DNA of 64,000 nt, taken from assembly GCA_025738555.1 (NCBI GenBank), contig JAOVFP010000007.1, forward strand, positions 3,410,001 to 3,474,000, given 5' to 3'. The DNA is from Cyathus striatus (lineage: Eukaryota; Basidiomycota; Agaricomycetes; Agaricales; Nidulariaceae). This document shows, piece by piece, positions 54,792 to 64,000 of this stretch (position 1 is the stretch's first letter; each line of letters begins with the position of its first letter). The position numbers and the translations under genes were made by a program. Under the pieces are notes generated by a model. It had not been told where the DNA came from, did no database searches, and worked only from the letters and a program-made list of their open reading frames with translations.

Positions 54792-55654
54792 TGATATATT
54801 TAATTACATGGCAGTGGTCTCATGTGTGATGGTATAGGTAAGGTAAATAGTACGTCATAATGTCCTAGTGCATTCTAATGGTCAAAGAGGTATGTTTACC
54901 CCTCCATATGAGAATCCATGAGGGCGCATGCAGTTTCAGAGACACATCAAGTGCCACACTGTGCTATTAATAGGCACACATCAAGACACATGCTAATACA
55001 TGTGCTAATTCTGGCCAAGTACTCAGATATAATGGATACCAGTGTTTCTGGTACTGGCACATCTGATGGCACTTCCCAATGTGCCGTGGGTAGTGCCTGG
55101 TGTGTGTTTCAAAGTCCTGGGGGCATGTGGTTTCCCACATGGTGGCAGTTTTACACAGGAGAGATGCATGGACATTCTGGGTTATTCAAGAGACTGCATG
55201 ATAGCTCTGAGTTGTGGTATCCAGTGGTACTAAGAATTATCTAGGCCGAAGTATTTCCCTAACATTGCGTGATTGTCTAACTTGGTACCATGAGCGTTAT
55301 TCAGGGTATGGAGAAGTACAAATACATTCCTGAGTATTATCTTTTGGGCTTTTCTTTATAGTATAGTTATCTAGTACTTGTAATTTCTATAGGAATCAAT
55401 AGTCCAAATATATTGTCATTGTGTCGAATCCCTTGGTTCGTATTGTGTAGATACTTTGACTGGCAGCACGGGACTCAACCCCAGCCCTTGGACTCTTCCC
55501 TTGATAGTGTTATTCAATATAGAATACTCTAGTTGGCAGCTCGGGACTCACCCCAACTCTTTGACTCTTGGACTTGATTCTCTAATTGTATTACTGGTAC
55601 TTAGATGTCTATTATATTTCGAAAAATATCCCTTATATTTTACTAGGTGTATCA
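54792..55654 (-). mobile_element. LTR-like 863-bp repeat, copy 2
   Basis: Runs from TGATATATTTAA to AGGTGTATCA, with TGATA/TATCA inverted ends. It matches 37563-39990 without the latter's insertion and shows the empty site for it. In the simplest reading this is the 5' LTR of the minus-strand Ty3 remnant, but no primer site follows it, and the sequence on its right is also pyrimidine-rich, so it could instead belong to another element or be solo. No direct flank duplication was found. Confidence 0.6.
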
Positions 55655-56496
55655 CCACCTCCAACCTCTCACCATGCCAACCACAATGATCAACAAACTC
55701 CAGTGCATTGTCTCCTGCTGTTTTGCTATTCCATTTCTATCTCACCAATGGAAAGACTCAAGTACTATCACAAGCTACATTTGTAACCCATTGGTTGAGC
55801 TGTATTTGAGAAGACCACACAATGCACATCAACTCGACACCCTGTGTTCAGAAAGCCATTGAACACTGGCAGCTGTAGTCAATAGAAATTTCAAAGAGAT
55901 GGAGAAGGAAGGAGCTGTAGGCATTGGGTGTCACTAAGGTAAACACTGTCTCCCCACTCTGTTCTTAGGTTCTGTTCTTCAGTGTTCACTGGCAATGCAT
56001 GCATATGATCATTGCATGCCTTCCACTTGTACTGCTTGTTGACTCATTATTGCTTCATGCACTAACAGTACTATTCTCACAGGATAAGCCACAGTCAAAC
56101 TCAATGACAGGGATAGGTTGAACTGGTTCTCTGTGTCCTGGTGTGTTAGCAGGCTTCTGTCTACTCTTCTACTACTCTCTTCTAATCACAATTTTCTTAC
56201 AGCAATTGAATGATCACACTCATCCCAGGCATAAACTGTGCCCTTTGCTGCACTACCAGGACTCCTCTTCCAAATTGGCTATTCCAAAGTCAATAACTCA
56301 CTCAGCATTCAGAGATATTGACTCCTCAACATGTACTATCACAGTATTGTTTCCAACACCAATACCATCTCTGTTCAAAATGTTCTTCACAGCACTCACA
56401 CCTTCATTTCAAGTGTTCCAAGCCCCTTCCATGGTTGCATCTTCTCTCCCTACAACCTGCAGAGGAGGGTGAGAGAAAGATAAGGGTTTCACTTCT
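55655..56496. other. CpG-poor DNA, no recognised gene
   Basis: Old repeat-like composition. The ORF at 56143-56472 has no family motif. Nothing else seen. Confidence 0.4.
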
Positions 56497-56502
56497 CAGT
56501 AG

Positions 56503-58393
56503 TATGGAAAGCCTAACAACCACACTCAAAAGCATCAAATAAAATTGAGTTCCAACATTCAGCATCATGGCCTTTTGGTTAGATATCCCAGTTTTTGATT
56601 TAAGACTTTCAGTTTCACTTAGTATATTCAGGTTTGACTAAATGAAAACCAGAGCTTTTAAATTGCAATTTCAAAATAACAATTTAATAGTTGAAGTTCT
56701 AAGTTAAATATATGAACTACAAAGTCATAACATAGTGGTCTAATCACTAGATTTTGGGAAGTAATTTTGAAGTGTTGCACTGAGTGATTACTATTAGCAA
56801 GATCAGTTAAGAATTAATGCAGCATATGTGGTGTTATCACTTACTATGCTCCTCTGCTTTCTGCACACATTCCATCCAGGAGAAATTGAATCTATGGTAA
56901 AGGTAGATGTGCAATGAATGTACTTAGCTGGTATGGATCCATATTTTACATGCTGAATAAACAAAGGAAACTCTGCAATATAATAGAGATGCTCTTTTCA
57001 AGAAGAGGAACTGCTGAGCCTTTATTTTTTAAATTTGGTGAATTCTCTGTCACACTTATCTATCAACTGTCCAAGAAAATATGCTTTATAGAGCTGTACT
57101 CCATCACCATGAGTTACAGGCTGATAACTGTCCCATCGAAGCTTTTGAGAGTTCTTCATACAGCACAGCTACACTGTAGTTTTGATGTATTATGGTCATA
57201 TATGATCATATGGTTGAACTATGTTACTTTGCAGCTAATACTGTATTCAAATAAGCATTTTTATGTTTAAATTGATACAAATCTGAGCAAGTAGTTGTTT
57301 AGTACTCAAATTCAACACACTGGAAAAAATCCACATTGTACTCAGGGACATTCACACATAATTGATTCAGAACTTGTATTATTTCCATACCAACCATTTT
57401 GATGGTCAGGCTTCTATTGTAACCTTAGCACTTATATATCTGGTACTGAGAACATTACAACCACTGCTTTCCTTATGTTTTTTGCAGGATTATATATATA
57501 TAATCTGTCAGGAAAGAAACATGAGAAAATAGAAGGATATTAGGTGAGAAAATGAGCCTATATTCTATCCTTCAGAACTTAGCAAAGCCCAACTCAAAAT
57601 ATATTGTGCATGTACTTTGTGAAAGCAATTGTTGCAACAAACGATGTGGTATGAGACTCATGCATGACTTTAACCTGTTTAGGAATCAAGCTCAACCTTG
57701 AAGCTTGAAGTTTAATCACAAAGTTACAATTGGCCTCAATCCAAAAACTTCTCTCTCACTAAAATTTTCAATATAAAATTTAATGATGCCTCAGTCTGTC
57801 TCCAGAACAATTTTAGAGTATTTTCTACTACTAAAAATATAGTACTATCTTATATGTACTCATTCCTCAACTTGTTATGAAAACAATTTTACAATTAAAA
57901 CTTGCATTTTACAGACTGAGTTGCATGTTTTAAGCATGTTCAAATCTATCCTTGACACTTTTTACTGCATTAGTTTTGTAGGTACATCAAATAGACTTCA
58001 GTGTTACTTTCAAATAAGCAGGTGCCTGTATAGTACAGATAGTACCAATTTATAAACAAAACATATACCATATACTATATAAATCTGTCCCATAACCATA
58101 AAATGGAAATTGTGTTTTCATTGCTAGTGTTTGGTAGCCCAATATTGTGAAATACTTCAAAATTGCATCAATTTCAGAACTAAAAATCATTTATTAGAAA
58201 GCTACAAATTGGTATTCAAAGTTGTGATATGCCACTTGAAAACTCAGGGTCTCGCTTGGTTGACCCTGAGTGTATTAAGCGAAACTGAAAGCCTGAATCC
58301 GAAACTGAAATATCTAACCAAGAAGCTGTGATGCTGGATGTCAGAACTCAATTCCATTTGATGCTTTTGAGTGTGGTTGTTAGGCTTTCCATA
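56503..58393. mobile_element. 1.9-kb DNA element with about 140-bp terminal inverted repeats
   Basis: TATGGAAAGCCTAACAACCA at 56503 recurs inverted ending at 58393, and similarity continues inward about 140 bp with scattered transitions. CAGTAG directly flanks both ends (56497-56502 and 58394-58399). The interior is AT-rich; the longest ORF (56914-57270, 118 codons) is not recognised. Superfamily unknown. Confidence 0.75.
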
Positions 58394-58399
58394 CAGTAG

Positions 58400-60990
58400 T
58401 GCATACAGGCTTGTTATGATGAAGGATACAGCCATGCATGTGATGGAAGTGATGTCTCTGTTGCTCAAGCTGGAGTGAAAGACGACTGAATGCTGACAGT
58501 GGATGAAGATGATGTGGAGTGCTCTTGGGCTCTGTCCTGGATGCCAAACATATGGTGTTTCTGTTCTTTCTACTTGTTGTTCCTAATATGAATGTTGATG
58601 TCATGCTAATATTCAACTGAAGCTCTTCAATGTCTCTGTTATCCAGCACTCATAACCCACCCTCCCTCCTCAGGACATTGGCATGATGATAATGACAGCC
58701 ACATCGACAGCTACAACCACCCTACCATTCTCACTACTATGAATGCAGAGACAGGGTACTTGCCTTTGCTATATGTGTACCCCTGGCTGTATCATCTCTG
58801 TTCCATGCATGCACCCCATGCCACTGGTATGCATTACCTTGCACAGGACCCAGCTCCTGTTCCTTCTTTGGTCCCTACACTATGAAGAGATCTGTGAGGA
58901 CTGGGAAGGGCATTTGAAGTGTGTGTAGGATTGTAATGATGGAGGCCAACACTGTCATGATGGGCTCATTGGTATTGTTAACAAAGAGTTGGACCAGAGG
59001 GGGGAAGCAGGGTCAGAAGTTGAGAACAGCTCACAAAGCTATGTCAATGTTGCATATATTCAGTGTGGTAAACTGGTAGCTGCTGGTGCTGGTGTCATTG
59101 AACCTTGTGATGCTCATTTCATTCTTTAGACCATTGTCTTGAGTGCCTTCACCACTTCCAAGTTCCTGTGTTTATGAAGAGGCCTCATTATTGCAGACTG
59201 CATCTCCTCAGGCCTCCAAAATGGCTTCTGTTCTCATCTCCAAGTACTCTCATTGCTCATTGCTGTTAGGCTTTGGACTGGGGAATGAAACCAGTAGGAT
59301 GGTAGATTGTCCTTGGAGATAGTCAAGTACCTCAACATGAATGATGTGGAATACCAAATTTATAAATGATATCCTGTTGCACACCCTGAGTCTCATTCAA
59401 TGACCTACCTTCAACTGCAAGCTTTTACTGTTATGGGTCATTTCTTGTACATTCTCTGCTTCTTCTTTCCTCACAGTGCCAGCTCAGAAGGGTGAGCAAG
59501 ATTACCATTTGCAGCCCTCATGATGTTCAACTGGTCTGATGTTGCAGTAGGGTGAGGCTTCTCCACACTCTATGCTAAATAGAGACCTGTGAGGACTGAG
59601 ATGGGCATTGAAAGCCTGTGTATGGGTGTAATGATGGAGGTTGTTGTATTATTCCTGAGTTATCGGTTTTGTTGGTCAAGTTGGAGTGAAAGGGAGCCTG
59701 GGGGTGGAGGCTCAGAAGTCAAGGATGGTTCATGATGCATACTAAAGTCTAATACAAAGTCAGAGAATGGTTATGGAGCCAAAGGGGCATTCATTCCTGG
59801 ACAACAGATGTGCACATTTCTACTCTCTTTGCATGCACTGTCAATGTGAATGGAAATGTTGTTCCTGCTCCTTGAAGCATGGGCTCTTCAATGTCATTTG
59901 CAGCTGTCAACTTGCTTTCAAGTCCTATCCTGAAGAACAAAGATCCTTTATGAAGCAGTAGACTGTTTCACTTACCTGTATCAGATGTTCCCCCATTCCT
60001 TTCTTTCATATTCAGTGCCTATGCCTTCATGTAGAACATTCATGAGTTCAGACTCACATCCTGTGCTTACCTCACCACATCTGCCATGATGACCATCAAC
60101 ACCTGCAAAGAGGATGGTGGTGGTGGACCTGGTGCCACCTATGATTGTAATAGTAGATGTTGATGTTGTGCTGTTCAAGGTGGAGTGAAGAGAGGTCAAT
60201 GGTTGAGTACCAAGATGGTGTGAGGTGGTTCTAGGTTGTGTCCTGCCCCATGTTTGTGGCATTGTGTGCATCAATATGTTCTTTTACACATCACACTTGA
60301 GGTGAACATTGCCATTGGGTTTATTCAAGCTTGTCTAGTGGGAAGCCAATATTGTTGACACCTCTAAGTGTCCTAGGATTTGATAACATTCCTTCTGTGT
60401 TTTTCCTCTACTGCACCTACAAGAGTTCCCTTATGTTCTGTGCAGCCCAACAAGATACGATATATATGTGTGGTAGAGTGTCACAGACCTTTCCTTCCTC
60501 CAGACTCATCTCATTCCTGCTTGAATACTGTAGTACCTGTCTATCTTCATCTAGTTTTTTGTAGTGCTTGGCTGGCACTAGCTTTCATAGATTGCTCAGT
60601 CGAGCACTATAATGTACACCAGTGTGGAATGTTGTTGTCATAATGCCTGAGCATCTGCCAGTGGCCAATTTTATCTGAATCAAAATGAGTCCTCCACCAC
60701 CCATTTAATTGCCTATATTACCTTAATGCACTTTCCAGAGTATGCTTCAGCTGGTATTGCCAACACTTTCTTACTGGTGAAGGAAACATGGTTAGATCAG
60801 GCAGGCAGGTAAGGTACATCACCTGCTAAAGTATGGTTATAAGAACTAACCTACATTCAAGGCTGAGATTTGGGTGTTGAGACAACTGTGCTTGACTTAC
60901 ACAAGGTTTGGCATTTGGGAGGCTTCTTGCAGCAGCTGCATGGTATGTTCAACTCTTGCCTGTTGCATTATGTTGACAATTAATGGGACA
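58400..60990. repeat. Decayed repeat region with recurring modules
   Basis: Blocks of the form CTGTGAGGACTG-(A/G)-GATGGGCATT ... TGTAATGATGGAGG ... TCAAG-TGGAGTGAA recur at about 58880, 59580 and 60080, and once at 24890. 59990-60870 matches 24770-25810. The region is CpG-poor and no coding frame could be read. It may derive from a tandemly repeated ancestral sequence. Confidence 0.5.
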
Positions 60991-62490
60991 TTGAAGTTAC
61001 AGAATAGTTACTATGATGCTACTGTTGAAAGAGAGATCTTGCTGCAATGAAATCAAGAGTTGTACCTTTTGAAAGGGGAAAGTGGACCCAATGCCTTGTG
61101 ACTGTGTAGCTTACACTGGCTTTTTGGGCATGGGAGAGTGATTTCATGGTCATAATTATGGAGTTTTTTGAGTTTGTTGTTTAGGTGGAATGGGGATAGA
61201 TATTTGAGTTGAGGGTGAGAGAGGTGTAGGGGTTTTACCTAGATGATGGATGGGTCAGGTATCCTGTACTCATAAGGTTGATTTGAGGCATGACAAAAAA
61301 CAGTGTCAGTGTTTCACTTCCAAATAATCAGATCAAGATCAAACAGAGATCTTCCTAAAACAAGCAACTCACTCGGTGCGTGCACTCCATACATATCCCA
61401 CAGTCATGTGATCAGTGTGCACCCATTGTGCCAAGTTAGTACTCCTGCTGTGCCTCATCCTTTGTTCCCACACCATCTACTCTGTGCATTGGGACCTCAA
61501 GCTTGCCACTTAAAGGTGAAATTTTTTTGTATGCATAGCATTAAAGTAGTAGCACAGCAGGATATGCAAAAATTTAGTTATAGACTAGAATATTTTGATG
61601 GACACTATTCTATTTTCTGTACTATGAAGTGTGAAGTTAATATAGTAGCAGTGAGATAATCCACTTTGAGTATTTAATGCAAGTTACTGTATCTGCATGT
61701 CATTTATCATATGTATCGATCTGACCCTTAAGGAATTTGGTTTTATTGTAGCAAGAATTATGTAACTGGTACACTTTTGATCATGTTGACTGCATAATAC
61801 ATTCCATTGACTAAGTAGTACTCACACTATGTTTTATTAAATGATGTGTATTCACATTGTATATGAGTCAGATAATTGTTTGCTTTAAGAAAAATTACAC
61901 AGTAATAAGCAAATATATAATATACAATATTCACACTGGTCTCAGAACATACCTCACTAAGATATATCTCTTTGCCTGCATTATTGTTGACAAACCAGTT
62001 GAGATCAGTAAGCACAATGGGCCAAGAATTATTGGCTAAATTAGACATTTGCAAATCAACTGTTGATCTCTAAAATTAGTTCCATACCTATTGAAGCTTT
62101 GGTGGAGAAAAAGGGTAGCATGTGTGCATCAATAAAGTCGACTGCCACTAGTACATCCATACCACCATCATCCTCATGCTGTATCTATTATTAAAATATA
62201 ATACAAGTAACAAAACTACCATACCTCTTGATACTCATAAGCCATCTCACTAGATCAAGGGCACAATCATATAATGGCTGACCTGAACTGAACAATGCAA
62301 GTGACATATGTAGCCTTTGCATTAGAGTGCAATATTCCAAATAGGGCATCTCCCCATGTCTCCCAAATATTGGTTTCAGAAAGCCTAGTAACTAATTGCC
62401 ACTTCTCTACTAAGAACTACAGCAGACTAGCAGTTGAGTATTGCAGTATACCCTCAATATGTAGCTACAAATTATGCTCAGAAAGCCTAG
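60991..62490. other. No recognised gene
   Basis: AT-rich, CpG-poor sequence. The ORF 61303-61659 has no family signature. Nothing repeated was noticed. Confidence 0.35.
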
Positions 62491-62492
62491 GC

Positions 62493-63690
62493 AACGTCAT
62501 ACCCATACCCACAATAACCCATACCCATGGGAATGGATACAGGTTTGCATGGGTAATCCATGGGTTTTACCAATACTTTTTCAATTATATATTTTGATCG
62601 ATCTAATTGGTCAATTTAACCATTTGTAGGCTCATTTTAAACGCATTGAGGAGGGTGTATTGTATACGAAACATGATACAAATCCGGACTAATTTGAAAG
62701 AGTTACAACAGTTTGAATATAAATTGTTAAATATATTGAAATATTCAGTACTAAATTTAGACAGATCCAAGCAATCAATTTAAACGTTCATAGGCTCATA
62801 TTAAACAGGTCACTGAGGGTCCTTATCATACAAAACTTGATATGAATACAGATTGACTTGAAAGAGCTACAAGAGTTTTAATTGAAATTATAAATATATT
62901 CAAACAAAATGAAAGGGTTTAATTACATATTCAGGCTGATCCAAGCAATCAAATTAAACGTTCGTAGGCTCGTTACAAGCATGTCGTAGAAGGCCTGTAC
63001 TGTACAAAAAGTGATGTGAATACAGACTGATTTGAAAGAGTTACAACAGTTTTTAAAAGAAATTATTAAATGGATTCAAATGTTCAATAATATATTCAGA
63101 CCAATATGGGCTTCACAAATTAAATAAAAGTTGTATTAAGTCCAATATACAGTAGTATGGAACATGCCCATAGCACATGTAACCAGTATGTACTAGTGCA
63201 ATCTGTCTATTCAAATAAGAAATGAGTGATTGTAATTTAGAGTAGGAATTTTATTGTCTGTGTACAAGGATAGAGGCAAACAATATCATTCATAGAAACT
63301 GAACAAAATGGCCTAAAAATACAAATGTAAGGTCGTTACGACCGTGAAGTGTAGGTCTATTTAGGTATCTAATATCGATAACATACTAAATAAATTGGAG
63401 TCGTAATGTTAGTTTTAATGAACTGTATAATATTATATCACCTAAGCTCAACCCCACGAGCTGAACAAAATGCAAAACCGAGTTTTCCTGTAAACACAAA
63501 CACTTAATACAGTTATGTACACTATGCACTTAATAAAAGGTATTATGCTTATAGAAACTTCATTTCTGTCATTTTTATTCAATACACTACTTACGGGTAC
63601 CTGCGGGTTACGGGTCTCGAAGACCTGACCCATACCCGCACCCGCCGGTACCCTTACCCGTGACCCGTGCGGGTATGGCGTTCCCATGCA
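62493..63690. mobile_element. Probable DNA element with CATACCC/GGGTATG ends
   Basis: AACGTCATACCC near 62493 and inverted AACGCCATACCC near 63690 form the ends. Behind them lie arrays of ACCCATACCC (left) and ACCCGTACCCGCACCC-like words (right, 63595-63680), the left array having CA where the right has CG. About three degenerate units of 163-173 bp fill the interior. No transposase and no target duplication found. Confidence 0.55.
62615..63115. repeat. About three degenerate tandem units of 163-173 bp
   Basis: Each unit has CAATTTAAACGTTCATAGGC, a GAGGGT-like block, GATTGACTTGAAAGAGYTAC and TATATTCA. Starts are near 62615, 62775 and 62945, with a partial fourth near 63100. Confidence 0.75.
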
Positions 63691-64000
63691 TTTGCTTATA
63701 CAGTACGTAATCAGGAACTCAGTCACACCTAGCAGTCAGTCAGCAGGAAATTTTTAACAGAACAAGTCAGTCCCCTGCAAAAAAGAAATCACAATAATAA
63801 TTATAAAGTGTTGCCTTTATATATCTCAATTTATATGTCGAATGACACAAATTTGGCTATGATATAACAACTGTATGTTCGCCATGCCATCACATTATCT
63901 ATTTGGCTATGTATTTCCCATCAGCTGCTTGATATCTGGTGTACAGTCACTTTTAAGAATATCTTTTAGTATGGTGACTTATCATATTCAATTTTTGAGT
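63691..64000. other. No recognised gene
   Basis: AT-rich end of the window; nothing seen. Confidence 0.35.

Noticed and set aside
37563..55654. Certain assignment of both 863-bp repeats as the LTR pair of one element
   Set aside because: Length, orientation and purine tract agree, but no primer site or flanking duplication was found, so it is kept only as the preferred reading.
1..64000. tRNA, rRNA or other structured RNA genes
   Set aside because: None was recognised by eye; a covariance-model scan would be needed to exclude them.

Overview
The window looks like a transposon-rich, gene-poor stretch of a filamentous basidiomycete genome, most likely Agaricomycetes. The reasons are: short GT-AG introns (48-71 nt), a NACHT-WD40 NLR-type gene with the N- and C-terminal motifs usual in mushroom-forming fungi, and retroelement families (a DIRS-like element and Ty3/gypsy elements) whose protein sequences I recognise from that group. 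This assignment is by pattern recognition; no search was run.

Layout. 1-2442 (minus): 5' half of a DIRS-like retroelement (coiled-coil protein, zinc-knuckle ORF, reverse transcriptase broken by one stop and running off the window). 2443-5115: no recognisable gene. 5118-7616: two back-to-back TA-flanked DNA elements, the first split by a hAT-like element with a perfect 8-bp target duplication that carries a PHD-finger gene fragment. 7619-9532: CpG-normal flank and promoter of the main host gene. 9533-13599: intact three-exon NLR (NACHT + 12 WD40 repeats + C-terminal membrane segment). 13805-14625: fragment of a repeated gene ('gene A'). 14666-23623: hAT element with a decayed transposase, containing a second hAT-family element (14838-19466) that itself contains a solo LTR and a foldback element, plus a Tc1/mariner-type MITE in the transposase gene. 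23737-29189: MITEs, inverted repeats and decayed repeats. 29195-36800: complete, very young Ty3/gypsy element with near-identical LTRs and a 5-bp target duplication. 37563-55654: old, heavily nested Ty3/gypsy remnant read on the minus strand, with an 863-bp LTR-like repeat at each end, four later insertions, a CpG-rich 55-bp satellite, and on the opposite strand an unexplained pair of intron-containing genes (A, broken; B, intact). 55655-64000: further TIR-bounded elements and decayed repeats.

How the parts relate. The only clear host function is the NLR, probably a non-self recognition or cell-death receptor: the WD40 array would sense, the NACHT would oligomerise, and the tail could place it at a membrane. 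Nearly everything else is mobile DNA.

A strong common theme is CpG loss. Old elements have lost almost every CG, and their in-frame stops are mostly TGA where related proteins have arginine (CGA). The NLR body shows the same depletion but stays open, while the young gypsy element, its solo-LTR relative and the 55-bp satellite keep their CGs. This fits CpG methylation and deamination (or a CpG-directed RIP-like process) acting over time on repeats and on this gene.
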